Of a DNA stretch of 62,226 nucleotides, positions 26,961 to 35,121 are shown piece by piece. The stretch covers positions 1 to 62,226 of the forward strand of contig CBDDBX010000020.1 of assembly GCA_965225955.1 (NCBI GenBank). Reading direction: 5' to 3'. The notes under the pieces are model-generated. The model saw only the letters and a program-made list of their open reading frames with translations. It was not told where the DNA came from and made no database searches. How positions within the stretch are numbered: position 1 is the stretch's first letter; each line of letters begins with the position of its first letter. Both the position numbers and the translations under genes were made by a program. This DNA is from CBDDBX01 sp965225955 (GTDB lineage Bacteria; Acidobacteriota; Aminicenantia; UBA2199).

Positions 26961-27236
26961 TTATCTTTGGCCGGTTTTTTTGATAATGTGAAAACCGAAC
27001 TGTGTCTTAACTAACCCGCTGATTCTGCCAGAACCAAGTTTACTGACAGCAATTTCAAACTCTTTAACCATTTTGCCAGACCCGAACCATCCAAGATCAC
27101 CACCTTTTCCTTTACTTGGACAGGTGGAAAATTCCTTAGCCAGCTGGTTAAAGTTTTTACCCTCTTTTATCTTTTTCAAAATCATGTTAGCAAGATTTCT
27201 GTCTTTTACCAGTATATGACTGGCTCTCCACTCCAT
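26961..27236 (-). CDS. Small parvulin-type peptidyl-prolyl isomerase
   Basis: A 91-residue single-domain PpiC/parvulin protein. It carries the family's ASHILVKD near residue 5, FNQLAKEFSTCPSKGKGGDLGWF near 31-54 and FGFHIIKK near the C-terminus, which supply the active-site His, Cys and Phe. It has no signal peptide or membrane anchor, so it should act in the cytoplasm. ATG 27236 was chosen because GGAGGG lies eight bases upstream; the frame opens 14 codons earlier. It is the first gene of a two-gene unit with HU and divergent from the YkgJ-like gene. Confidence 0.92.
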   Translation of the reverse strand: MEWRASHILVKDRNLANMILKKIKEGKNFNQLAKEFSTCPSKGKGGDLGWFGSGKMVKEFEIAVSKLGSGRISGLVKTQFGFHIIKKTGQR

Positions 27237-27268
27237 AAATGTCCCTCCGGTATTAGAGATTAATTTTA

Positions 27269-27297
27269 CTTTTACCAATTAATAAATTTAATTTCAA
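27269..27297 (-). promoter_or_regulatory. Putative parvulin-HU promoter
   Basis: On the minus strand TTGAAA (27292-27297) and TAAAAG (27269-27274) are 17 bases apart, about 32 bases before the parvulin ATG. The region is very AT-rich. Confidence 0.4.
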
Positions 27298-27337
27298 GGG
27301 GTTTTTACTTTCTCATTCAAATTTTACGATTTTTCTG

Positions 27338-27346
27338 TGATATAAT
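27338..27346 (+). promoter_or_regulatory. Extended -10 promoter, predicting a leaderless mRNA
   Basis: TGATATAAT is a perfect extended -10 box. The start codon of the YkgJ-like gene lies only nine bases after it, so transcription should begin at or within a few bases of the ATG. A clear -35 hexamer is not needed with this element and was not seen. Confidence 0.6.
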
Positions 27347-27355
27347 CCACAAAGG

Positions 27356-28030
27356 ATGTCCGAAAAATCTGTTTTCCCCCTGAATAAAGCCATCGAGCTA
27401 TTAAAGAACTACTCAGATGCCCAGAATGAGTGGTTAAAGAGAAATAGAGAAGATATTGAAATCCATTGTCATAAAGGTTGCAGTTTCTGTTGTAATATTT
27501 CTGTGAAAATATCTGTACCTGAAGCTCTGATACTGCTTAATCATGCTGATAAAGCTCCAATAGATAAGATCAGAAATCAGGCGGATACTATCAGAGAGCT
27601 CTGGAGGGAATGTAATGGAGATGAAGGCAGATACTTTGAAACTTATCGTAACTCTCCAGGTTCATGCGCTTTCCTCTCTCCAGAGGGCAGTTGCGCAATA
27701 CACCAGATACGCCCCCTTCCGTGTCGTCAGACTCTGTCAGGTTTACCCGGGCAGTTCTGTAGCAGGAACATCTCATCATTATACTCTGAAGACCAGATAC
27801 AGGAGGCCCTTAACGGTCTTAACAGAGACTTCTTTACCTCAACCCCTTATCTGGTGCCTATGCTCGATCTGGGTGAATTATATGAGTATGAGATGAAGTT
27901 GGTTTCAAAAGAGATATTCGGTGTCTCCTACGAAGGTGTAATGCCTGTCCTGTTGGACAATCTCATTAAACACGGTTTATCTGGTCTTAGGTATATCAAT
28001 GAAGCCCACTTCCTCATGAAGGAAAATTAA
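27356..28030 (+). CDS. YkgJ-family cysteine-cluster protein
   Basis: A 224-residue cytoplasmic protein with the family's two cysteine groups: CHKGCSFCC near residues 37-45 and CAFLSPEGSCAIHQIRPLPCR near 103-123, predicted to hold zinc or an iron-sulfur cluster. The rest is largely helical. The ATG is the first in frame and follows an extended -10 box by nine bases, so it may be translated from a leaderless message. The function of the family is not known; members are often linked to metal chelation. Confidence 0.85.
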   Translation: MSEKSVFPLNKAIELLKNYSDAQNEWLKRNREDIEIHCHKGCSFCCNISVKISVPEALILLNHADKAPIDKIRNQADTIRELWRECNGDEGRYFETYRNSPGSCAFLSPEGSCAIHQIRPLPCRQTLSGLPGQFCSRNISSLYSEDQIQEALNGLNRDFFTSTPYLVPMLDLGELYEYEMKLVSKEIFGVSYEGVMPVLLDNLIKHGLSGLRYINEAHFLMKEN

Positions 28031-28121
28031 CAGGTTTTGAAAACCCGGGAAGTTGTAGAGATGCATCATTGCATCTGGCTTAACAAATCCAACACAATTG
28101 AAAAACCTGAAATAAGTGTAG

Positions 28122-28143
28122 GGTAGCACCCGTGTGTGCTACC
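28122..28143. terminator. Hairpin between convergent genes
   Basis: GGTAGCAC and GTGCTACC form a perfect eight-pair stem with a six-base loop, followed by a short CTTT. It separates the YkgJ-like gene (+) from the EamA transporter (-). A second small hairpin, GATGCA-TCAT-TGCATC, lies at 28060-28075. Confidence 0.5.
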
Positions 28144-28147
28144 GTCT

Positions 28148-29050
28148 TTATGTTCCCCCCTGCTCGCAGGTTTCCAGTTTCTTTCCCGATTTCAGAGTAA
28201 CAAGAAGCACGCCAATCAGAATTACGAAAGTCCCCACCCAGCTCTGCAGCGACAGAGTTTCCCCAAGGAAAATCATCGCAAGAACAAGAGCGAAAACAGG
28301 CTCAGTAAGATAACCTACTCCTGCTACAACTGAAGACAGTTTATTCTGAACATAAAACTGAAGTGAAAAAGGTATAAACGTAGCAAACACAGATAATCCG
28401 AGAATCTGAATCAGTACAGTATTATCTCCCATCATATGCCATGGAACAACACTACTGCCACCAACAGCCATTTCCCATGCCAGCCAGACAATACCTGTAA
28501 GAGCACTTACACCAAACTGAAGAAAAACAAGACCGAAAATATTCTCTTCTTTTGTAAAATGGCTTATGAAAAATATCTGCAAACCATAAAGGAAACCACA
28601 GACAAGAGTTATAAGATCACCTTTATTGATGCCGCCAAATCCTGCTGCAAGATTTGTGAAGGAGAGCAGGTAAACCCCAACCAGAGACACCCCAATACCT
28701 GAGAGTATATTTGCTGAAGGTTTTTTTCTGTACACAAAATATTCTATGAAAGGTATGAATACAATAAAAGTTGATGTCAGAAACGCCGAATTTGAAGCTG
28801 TAGTGTACTTTAATCCGATCATCTGTACAATCAGGGCTATACCATTAATTAACCCTATAATCGTCCCGTTTCTGAAGATTCTCATATTCATACGAATCTT
28901 CTTTCTGAAAATCATCGTAAATAGAGCCAGAGCTATCAAAAATCTTACAGATACAATGAAGGATACCGGGAAAACCTCCATAAGAATCTTACCGAGAATA
29001 AAAGTACTTCCCCAGAGTATACTGATACTGAAGAGTAGTATATAGACCAT
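28148..29050 (-). CDS. EamA/DMT-family transporter, second copy
   Basis: A 300-residue membrane protein with about ten helices in two EamA repeats. The first opens LLFSISILWGSTFILGK; the second begins near residue 150 (GDLITLVCGFLYGLQIFF) and ends with GYLTEPVFALVLAMIFLGE, the typical motif of the family. The C-terminus is basic. It is not closely alike to the one at 5250 and has no obvious partners: it is flanked by a hairpin and by the glutamine synthetase terminator. The substrate is unknown; amino acid or drug export is the common annotation. Confidence 0.85.
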   Translation of the reverse strand: MVYILLFSISILWGSTFILGKILMEVFPVSFIVSVRFLIALALFTMIFRKKIRMNMRIFRNGTIIGLINGIALIVQMIGLKYTTASNSAFLTSTFIVFIPFIEYFVYRKKPSANILSGIGVSLVGVYLLSFTNLAAGFGGINKGDLITLVCGFLYGLQIFFISHFTKEENIFGLVFLQFGVSALTGIVWLAWEMAVGGSSVVPWHMMGDNTVLIQILGLSVFATFIPFSLQFYVQNKLSSVVAGVGYLTEPVFALVLAMIFLGETLSLQSWVGTFVILIGVLLVTLKSGKKLETCEQGGT

Positions 29051-29068
29051 TTTTTGAGACCTTCCTTA

Positions 29069-29100
29069 TAAAATAAAAGCCGGACAGGAGTTGCCCGGCT
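29069..29100 (-). terminator. Intrinsic terminator of glutamine synthetase
   Basis: On the minus strand AGCCGGGCA and TGTCCGGCT pair as a nine-base stem (one G-T) with a five-base loop, then TTTATTTTA. It lies 42 bases past the stop codon. Confidence 0.8.
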
Positions 29101-29141
29101 CTGCTTATGTACTAAAAAATTATTTTAAATTTCTCTAAAAA

Positions 29142-30626
29142 TTAACCACAGTGGATAAATTTGTCAACAATCTCTTTCAGAGCAGTTGAGTTACCAAATA
29201 GTTTTTCACTGAGATCTTTATCATCATGTCCTTTAAGATATTCAACAAGACCATCAATCATTCCTTTAGGGAATACACCGTCTTTCTCATAGATATCTCT
29301 CTGCTTTTCAAGCATTTCAGCTGCTTCATAGCATGATGCAGGAAGCTGTTTCAGCTCTTTTATCTTACTTGCATCAGTACTAACGTATAGTTTTTCAGCA
29401 ATTTCAAGGCCATTATCAATTTCAAGACCATAATTTGCAGCAACAGTAAGACCAGTAAGCAGCTGGTATACATTTGCTGATCCGTCAGGACTTCTGACTT
29501 CTACAGTCTGTTTATTCATTCTCTCTTCAGCTGCTTTTGGCTCATTAGGGTTAACCTGCTGAAGCATATCGTCAACACCAAGCCAGCCCAGTGGAACTCT
29601 TACCAGAACAGATCTGTTTCTGTCGCCCCAGCAGATACTTGTAGGAGCTTCCTGATGAGGAACAAGTCTGAGGAATGATGTAGGAACTGTATTACCAAAT
29701 GCAGTAATTGATGGAGCAAGTTCAAGATATCCCGCAATAACTCTCTTTGCAACATCGCTCAGCTCACCATTTTCAATCATTACATTTCTGCCGTCTTTTA
29801 CAAGTCTTGTATGTACATGAAGACCGCTACCAGCATGTCCAACAATGATTTTTGGTGCAAAACTTACTTCCAGTCCGTACTCATAAGCAATTTCCCTTAC
29901 TACCCATTTAGCAAGAACCAGCTGATCTGCTGCTTCTTCAACAGGTACAGGAAGAAACTCAATTTCCTGCTGAACCATCTCAATATCTTCATGAATAATG
30001 TTACCAACTTCAGCGTGACCATATTTGATCTTACCACCGATCTGACTGATAACTTCCATAGCTTTTCTTCTTATTTCACCCCATTTTGAGAATGGATGGG
30101 ATTCATGGTATCCCTTCTGTTCAACAATAGGATAGATAGAATCAACTTCAGAGAAGAGATAATACTCAAGCTCACCAAGAGCTTCAAAAGTATAACCTGT
30201 GGTTCTTTTAAGCCTTTCATGTGCCTTCTGAAGCACGTACTCCGGTGAACTTTCCAGAGGTTTACCTTCTGCAGTCATATATGAACATAGAATATCTACT
30301 GCAGGAATCTTGGTAAAAGGATTAACAAAAGCTGTTCTGAATCTTGGAACAACATAAAGATCACTTGAAACAGCGTCAATATATGAGAAGAGGCTTGAAC
30401 CGTCAACTCTCTCACCTGAAGACAGAACACTATCCAGATGCTCTTTTGAATTAACAATAAAGTTAAGAGTTTTCAGCCTTCCGTCACCACCGACATATCT
30501 GAAGTTCAACATTCTTATTTCATGGTCTTCCATGTATTTGATGATGTCGTTCTTTGTAAACTCAGCAGGTAACTTTTTCAGATATCTGACTATCTTGTTG
30601 GGATTCATGGCTATTTCAGAATTCAT
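29142..30626 (-). CDS. glnA: Glutamine synthetase, type I-like variant
   Basis: Makes glutamine from glutamate, ammonia and ATP. The 494-residue chain has the catalytic blocks: GELEYYLF near 145 (metal-binding Glu), GHAEVG with QQEIEF near 203-221, AGSGLHVHTRL near 267 (His), and NRSVLVRVP near 335. Compared with the classic enzyme it carries about eight extra residues between the two metal-binding blocks, a feature of one GSI subgroup. The NLYDLP adenylylation motif with its Tyr is absent (KIKELKQLP there instead), so GlnE control at that site is unlikely. GGAGG precedes the ATG. No nitrogen regulator is adjacent. Confidence 0.9.
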   Translation of the reverse strand: MNSEIAMNPNKIVRYLKKLPAEFTKNDIIKYMEDHEIRMLNFRYVGGDGRLKTLNFIVNSKEHLDSVLSSGERVDGSSLFSYIDAVSSDLYVVPRFRTAFVNPFTKIPAVDILCSYMTAEGKPLESSPEYVLQKAHERLKRTTGYTFEALGELEYYLFSEVDSIYPIVEQKGYHESHPFSKWGEIRRKAMEVISQIGGKIKYGHAEVGNIIHEDIEMVQQEIEFLPVPVEEAADQLVLAKWVVREIAYEYGLEVSFAPKIIVGHAGSGLHVHTRLVKDGRNVMIENGELSDVAKRVIAGYLELAPSITAFGNTVPTSFLRLVPHQEAPTSICWGDRNRSVLVRVPLGWLGVDDMLQQVNPNEPKAAEERMNKQTVEVRSPDGSANVYQLLTGLTVAANYGLEIDNGLEIAEKLYVSTDASKIKELKQLPASCYEAAEMLEKQRDIYEKDGVFPKGMIDGLVEYLKGHDDKDLSEKLFGNSTALKEIVDKFIHCG

Positions 30627-30741
30627 ATTTCCACCTCCATTTAATCAGGGTTATAAAATCAGCCAAGTTATTTTAGATTATAAGCCGTTACTTTTCAAGA
30701 TAATACAATAAAATAAAACACTTTTTTGAATTTATTCTATC

Positions 30742-30750
30742 TGTTATAAT
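30742..30750 (+). promoter_or_regulatory. Extended -10 promoter of the S9 peptidase
   Basis: TGTTATAAT is an extended -10 box with a perfect TATAAT at 30745-30750. It is about 42 bases before the ATG and its GGAGG. The -35 region (TTTTTG, 16 bases upstream) is weak. Confidence 0.6.
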
Positions 30751-30792
30751 TTTTCTTCATAAAATTTTAGCAATTTATTAAAGGAGGACTAG

Positions 30793-32844
30793 ATGAATAA
30801 ATATCTGGTACTGGCACTGGCTTCAGTACTTTTATTCAGTACTTTTTCCATGGCTAAGGAAAATAATCAGGCAGCAAAGCGTGGTTTTAATGAACACGAT
30901 CTTGTAACTATGCAGAGAGTATCGGGTCAGACACCGTCTCCCGATGGAAAAACCGTTGTTTTTGTTCTACGTAAAACCGACCTTGATGCCAACAGAGGCA
31001 GAACAGATCTCTGGCTTGTAGACATAGACGGCAAAAACCTGAAACAGCTTACTAAAGACAAAGCTTCAGACTTCAGCCCAATCTGGTCAAAAGATGGTAA
31101 GTCAATACTTTTTCTTTCAACCAGATCAGGGTCATCACAGGTTTGGAGAATTGATGTAACTACTGGTAAAACTGAACAGATCACAAAACTTCCTCTGGGA
31201 GTAAGTAATCTGAAACTTTCACCTGCTGGTGACACTATTGCATTCTCTCTTGAAGTATTCCCTTCAATGAGTATTGATGAAACTGTTAAAGAGCTTAACA
31301 GAGTTAAGAACCTGAAAACCAGCGGAAGACTTTATGACCGCCTGTTTATCAGACACTGGGACGTATGGAATGATGGCAGAAGAAATCATATCTTCACCAT
31401 GAAGATTAATGGTGGCACACCAGTTGATCTGATGAAAGGTATGGATGCAGATTCACCACTCAAACCTTTTGGTGGTTCAGAAGAGTTTACTTTTACTCCT
31501 GATGGCAAAGCTATTGTTTTCACAGCTGGTAACTCAGGGAAAAAAGAGGCATGGTCAACAAACTATGATCTTTTTAAAGTTCCCGCAGATGCTTCTGCAA
31601 AGGCTGAAGTAATTACTACAAACAAAGCATGGGATACAATGCCTGTATTCTCAAACAACGGTAAAACCATGGCATATCTCGCGATGAAGAGACCTGGCTT
31701 TGAAGCTGATAAGTTTACTCTGATTCTCAGAGATGTAGCAACAGGCAAAGAGAGAGCTTTAACAGAAAACTGGGATCGTTCAGTAAGCTCAATGATCTGG
31801 TCTAAAAAAGACAGAGTTATCTATGTTACTGCTCAGAATCTTGGTCAGAAAAGCCTTTTTGCAATTAATGTAAAAAAAGGTACGGTAAAAACTCTTGTAA
31901 AAATGGGTTCAGTTTCAGGTGTATCACTTGCAGGTAAAAAACTTCTTTTTGGTAAGAACGATCTGAAATCTCCTGTTGATCTTTTTACAGTTGATACAAG
32001 AGGCAGGAAACTTACAAAAATTACAGATATTAACAAAGATAAGCTTGCTCAGATCAAAATGGGCGACTATGAACAGTTTACTTTTAAAGGATGGAATGAT
32101 GAGATTGTTCATGCATATCTTGTTAAACCATACGACTTTGTTCCTGGAAAAAAATATCCAGTAGCATTCCTTATTCATGGTGGTCCTCAGGGATCTTTTG
32201 GTAATAAATTCCACTACAGATGGAATCCACAGAGTTACGCTGGTGCAGGCTATGTAGCTATTATGGTTGATTTCCACGGTTCAACAGGTTATGGTCAGGC
32301 ATTTACTGATTCAATCAGTGGCGACTGGGGTGGTAAACCTTTCATCGATCTTCAGAAAGGTCTTGCTGCAGCTATAGCTAAATACGATTTCCTTGATAAA
32401 GACCGCGTTGGTGCTCTTGGAGCTTCATATGGCGGATTCATGATCAACTGGATTGCAGGTAACTGGCCTGACAGATTCCGTTGTCTTGTTAACCACGACG
32501 GTAACCTTGATGAGAGACTGGCTTACTATGACACAGAAGAGCTGTGGTTCCCTGAATGGGAGCACGAAGGTACTCCATGGGAAAACCCTGAATCATACGA
32601 AAAACACAATCCTGTGAATTTTGTTAAGAACTGGAAAACTCCTATGCTTGTAATCCACGGAGCTCTTGACTACAGAGTTGTAGATACCCAGGGTATGTCA
32701 ACTTTCACTGCTCTGCAGAGAAAAGGTATCCCCAGCAAGTTCCTCTATTTCCCGGATGAAAATCACTGGGTTCTGAAACCACATAACAGCATTCTATGGC
32801 ATAAAACTGTTATTGAATGGCTTGATCAGTGGCTTAAAAAATAG
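30793..32844 (+). CDS. Exported S9-family serine peptidase (prolyl oligopeptidase/acylaminoacyl peptidase type)
   Basis: A 683-residue peptidase with a signal peptide (MNKYLVLALASVLLFSTFSMA), so periplasmic. The N-terminal part (30-400) is a WD40/PD40-like propeller with TSPDGKTVVFV-style repeats (SPDGK, SKDGKSILFLS, TPDGKAIVFT). The C-terminal alpha/beta hydrolase has the nucleophile loop GASYGGF near residue 542, catalytic Asp in HGALDYR near 624 and His in DENHW near 656. GGAGG lies before the ATG. It probably removes dipeptides or oligopeptides for peptide uptake. It is monocistronic, with a long hairpin after it. Confidence 0.93.
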   Translation: MNKYLVLALASVLLFSTFSMAKENNQAAKRGFNEHDLVTMQRVSGQTPSPDGKTVVFVLRKTDLDANRGRTDLWLVDIDGKNLKQLTKDKASDFSPIWSKDGKSILFLSTRSGSSQVWRIDVTTGKTEQITKLPLGVSNLKLSPAGDTIAFSLEVFPSMSIDETVKELNRVKNLKTSGRLYDRLFIRHWDVWNDGRRNHIFTMKINGGTPVDLMKGMDADSPLKPFGGSEEFTFTPDGKAIVFTAGNSGKKEAWSTNYDLFKVPADASAKAEVITTNKAWDTMPVFSNNGKTMAYLAMKRPGFEADKFTLILRDVATGKERALTENWDRSVSSMIWSKKDRVIYVTAQNLGQKSLFAINVKKGTVKTLVKMGSVSGVSLAGKKLLFGKNDLKSPVDLFTVDTRGRKLTKITDINKDKLAQIKMGDYEQFTFKGWNDEIVHAYLVKPYDFVPGKKYPVAFLIHGGPQGSFGNKFHYRWNPQSYAGAGYVAIMVDFHGSTGYGQAFTDSISGDWGGKPFIDLQKGLAAAIAKYDFLDKDRVGALGASYGGFMINWIAGNWPDRFRCLVNHDGNLDERLAYYDTEELWFPEWEHEGTPWENPESYEKHNPVNFVKNWKTPMLVIHGALDYRVVDTQGMSTFTALQRKGIPSKFLYFPDENHWVLKPHNSILWHKTVIEWLDQWLKK

Positions 32845-32851
32845 AATTTTT

Positions 32852-32880
32852 ACTGAGTCGTACGAAATGTACGACTCAGT
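32852..32880. terminator. Convergent hairpin after S9 peptidase and HAD genes
   Basis: ACTGAGTCGTAC and GTACGACTCAGT form a perfect 12-pair stem with a GAAAT loop between two convergent genes. There is no long T-run on the plus side. Confidence 0.6.
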
Positions 32881-32908
32881 ACAACACCAAACCTCTTTTT
32901 AAGAAAAC

Positions 32909-33520
32909 CTAACAGAAAATATTCATGAACGTTTCGTAATTACGACTTTTTCTGTAATTCCTGACATCCACAACTTTCATTCCAGCTCTGAAAGCAGCTG
33001 TAATTCCCCGGTCTCCATCTTCATACACCAGACAATCTTCCGGTTCAACATTCATCAACTCTGAACACCTGATAAATGTCTCAGGTTCGGGTTTGTACTC
33101 ATTCACATCGTCAGAAGTTACTACAACTTCAAAAAACTTTGACAACCCGGTATTCTCAAGAATAAGTTCGGTCATGCCGGAACCGGTTCCGGTACCAATA
33201 GCCATTGGTACACCTTTCTGATACCAGTAACGCGCAACACCGGCTACTCTGAGAATAGGTTTAATAAGAGGTACGAACTTCTTAAAGTAGAAATCTTTCT
33301 TCTGAACAGTCTCTTCAGGGTCAAGATTCCATCCATATGCGGAGTTAAGTTCTCTGACAATCTCCTCTGAAGGAATACCTGCCAGTTCATAGAAGAGATG
33401 GCTACATTCAGCCATACGTTTTGAACCTAAAACCTCATTCCAAGCTTTGTAATGGAACTGCAGAGAATCAACCAGAGTTCCATCCAGATCGAAAATAAAT
33501 CCTTTCTGCCCTAAGGCCAT
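32909..33520 (-). CDS. HAD-superfamily phosphatase (beta-phosphoglucomutase/YqaB-like)
   Basis: A 203-residue class I HAD enzyme. Motif I FDLDGTLVDS is at residues 10-19 with the Asp nucleophile and second Asp; the helical cap has FHYKAWNEVL; motif II is GTGTGSGM near 113; motif III is KPEPETF near 144-150; motif IV is YEDGDRGITAA near 167-177. The pattern with DSLQFHYKAW is like fructose-1-phosphatase and beta-phosphoglucomutase. The substrate is most likely a small sugar phosphate. GGGGGTGG lies before the ATG. It faces the S9 peptidase and borders the repeat island. Confidence 0.88.
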   Translation of the reverse strand: MALGQKGFIFDLDGTLVDSLQFHYKAWNEVLGSKRMAECSHLFYELAGIPSEEIVRELNSAYGWNLDPEETVQKKDFYFKKFVPLIKPILRVAGVARYWYQKGVPMAIGTGTGSGMTELILENTGLSKFFEVVVTSDDVNEYKPEPETFIRCSELMNVEPEDCLVYEDGDRGITAAFRAGMKVVDVRNYRKSRNYETFMNIFC

Positions 33521-33905
33521 TATCCACCCCCAGTGAATTTTTTGCGGTTTAATTGTGTCTTTATGGTTTCAATATATTATCCGGTTTTAATTTTTTCAAA
33601 CAAAAATAGAAATTTTTAAAAAAAATTCACAAATTGCACATAAATTTTTCTGAACACCACCGTATTTTTGCCAGAAATAAACTTCAAATTAACAGGAAAA
33701 CTACTTATAATTTAGAGATACATAGCTAATAACCAGCAACCGTTTACACTTTCTATAACCAGAAGTAATTCATTAAATAACTACACAGCCAATAAAAATT
33801 TATCTCAAATATTTTACACAAATCCCCAGACCCCGGGCATTGAAGTGCATTTCACCACTGATAATTAAAAATGTAAAAATATTTTTTTCACTTGGATTTT
33901 TAACA

Positions 33906-33927
33906 AAAAAAGTAAAGCAAGCTTTAC
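33906..33927. repeat. GTAAAGC-AA-GCTTTAC palindrome copy
   Basis: AGTAAAGCAAGCTTTACC holds a perfect palindrome with seven-base arms and an AA centre. It is the same family as 17477-17587, 34157-34179 and 35156-35176. Confidence 0.75.
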
Positions 33928-33992
33928 CAAAAAAATGAAAAATTTTTCATCCCTGCATATCTGCAATCTCACATAATTATTAAATGTAGGGC

Positions 33993-34117
33993 GCAAGGCA
34001 TGCCTGGCCCCTACACATCCTCAAGCCGCATATCCAGTCTAAAACCCTACAGTCACTTAACGTAGGTCGGTCCTGCGTCGCCCATCTTACCCAAACCACA
34101 ACAAATCTGCGGATTGT
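33993..34117 (+). repeat. Direct repeat copy A (about 125 bases)
   Basis: Begins GCAAGGCATGCCTGGCCCC and runs to CTGCGGATT. Copy B lies at 34359-34480 in the same orientation, with mismatches and small indels only. The start includes an imperfect palindrome around AGGCATGCCT. Each copy is followed by different sequence. Confidence 0.8.
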
Positions 34118-34121
34118 TCAA

Positions 34122-34180
34122 AGACGCAATTATGCGTCTCTACTATTGCTATTCACAAAAAAGTAAAGTAAGCTTTACCC
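34122..34180 (+). repeat. Composite repeat copy 1 (59 bases)
   Basis: Made of the palindrome AGACGCAATTATGCGTCT, a linker CTACTA, about 12 variable bases, and a GTAAAGTAAGCTTTAC palindrome. The same arrangement and length recur at 35120-35178, across the toxin-antitoxin pair. Confidence 0.8.
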
Positions 34181-34358
34181 ATACATACCTTCAGCAGATC
34201 TGAGGGAACCGAAGACATAGCTCCCTTCCTGGAGGAGGGGTACCCGAGGAACGAGGGGGAGGAGGTTTTTAAAGGCTTCAATCACCTACCCTACCAGCAC
34301 AACTCTTATCTCCCTGCAGGAATCAGGAATAGGAATTTAATATCAAAACACCCCAAGG

Positions 34359-34480
34359 GCAAGGCATGCCTGGCCCCTACACATCCACAAGCCGCATATC
34401 CAGTCTAAAACCCTCAGTCACACTAACGTAGAGTCGGTCCTGCGTGGCCGACCTCACCCAAACCACACAACTCTGCGGAT
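34359..34480 (+). repeat. Direct repeat copy B (about 122 bases)
   Basis: Second copy of the 33993-34117 repeat, starting GCAAGGCATGCCTGGCCCC. Differences are scattered substitutions and short indels, with about nine in ten positions alike by eye. It lies just before the antitoxin promoter. Confidence 0.8.
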
Positions 34481-34516
34481 TATTTACCAACACAATAACA
34501 AAAAAACAATTTTGTG

Positions 34517-34545
34517 TTGACATCGTACATACAATGCACTATATA
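34517..34545 (+). promoter_or_regulatory. Antitoxin promoter with overlapping operator
   Basis: TTGACA (34517-34522) and TATATA (34540-34545) are 17 bases apart. The spacer holds CATCGTACATACAATG (34521-34536), an imperfect palindrome in which CATnGTA faces TACnATG. This is the arrangement expected for autorepression by the antitoxin. Confidence 0.75.
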
Positions 34546-34563
34546 TTTATAAAAGGAGAAAAA

Positions 34564-34830
34564 ATGGGCACAAAAACAGTTAATTTAAACGTAAGAACCA
34601 ATAAAGATCTTAAAGAAAAGGTAGGAGTAATACTTGAGGAGCTTGGACTGGATCACTCAACAATAATAAACATGTTATACCGACAGATTGCCATGAGAAA
34701 GGCTATTCCCTTTCAGATTAACATTCCTGCTTCAACCACAATAGAAGCACTAAAAGAGCTGGAGAATGATAAGAACCTGAAAACCTATTCAGACTCTGAT
34801 GAACTATTTGACGAACTGGAGATTGAGTAA
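34564..34830 (+). CDS. RelB/DinJ-family antitoxin
   Basis: An 88-residue antitoxin. The N-terminal ribbon-helix-helix region reads VNLNVRTNKDLKEKVGVILEELGLDHSTIINMLYRQI (residues 5-41), with the strand that contacts DNA and the family's IPFQINIP segment near 50-57. The acidic C-terminal tail (SDSDELFDELEIE) should wrap and neutralise the toxin. ATG 34564 was chosen because AAAGGAG lies eight bases upstream; the frame runs 40 codons further up but across the promoter. The toxin starts directly after its stop (TAA then GTG), so the two are co-translated. Confidence 0.92.
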   Translation: MGTKTVNLNVRTNKDLKEKVGVILEELGLDHSTIINMLYRQIAMRKAIPFQINIPASTTIEALKELENDKNLKTYSDSDELFDELEIE

Positions 34831-35121
34831 GTGCTTCAATTAAAGCCATCTTCACAATTTAAAAAAGATCTTAAGAAACTTTCAAAATCAGGCTCTTACA
34901 AAATGGGTGAGTTGAAAAAAGTAATTGACCAACTGCAAAGAGAGGAACCCCTTACCCCATCTATAAACAGGCCTCATAAGCTAAAAGGTAACTGGTCAGA
35001 TTATATGGAATGCCATATTCTCTCAGTATCTTCAGACTGGCTGTTGATCTATAAAACAGATACAGAAAATAACACTCTTAATCTCGCCAGAACAGGTACA
35101 CATTCAGAACTATTCGGTTAG
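34831..35121 (+). CDS. YafQ/RelE-family mRNA interferase toxin, GTG start
   Basis: A 96-residue ribosome-dependent ribonuclease of the YafQ type, paired with DinJ. The family's late signature is present: INRPHKLKGNW near residues 48-58, MECHILSVSSDWLLIYK near 62-78 and LARTGTHSELFG at the end. These supply the catalytic His and Asp residues of YafQ-like toxins. The GTG start touches the antitoxin stop. The TAG stop codon begins one base before the composite repeat at 35120. Activity looks intact. Confidence 0.92.
   Translation: MLQLKPSSQFKKDLKKLSKSGSYKMGELKKVIDQLQREEPLTPSINRPHKLKGNWSDYMECHILSVSSDWLLIYKTDTENNTLNLARTGTHSELFG

Larger units (their letters stand above)
33521..34563. other. 1043-base gene-free repeat island upstream of the toxin-antitoxin pair
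   Basis: Left part (33521-33900) is AT-rich and featureless to the eye. Then come a GTAAAG..CTTTAC palindrome (33906-33927), a 125-base direct repeat copy (33993-34117), a composite repeat (34122-34180), a GC-rich stretch with GGAGGAGGGG and GGGGGAGGAGG (34227-34270), the second direct repeat copy (34359-34480), and the antitoxin promoter. No coding sequence was recognised. Confidence 0.7.

Noticed and set aside
30627..30792. Sigma-54 promoter or riboswitch before glutamine synthetase
   Set aside because: No TGGCAC-N5-TTGCA pair and no conserved RNA fold recognised.
33993..34480. Possible CRISPR array
   Set aside because: Only two long repeat copies with indels, unequal spacing and no cas genes.
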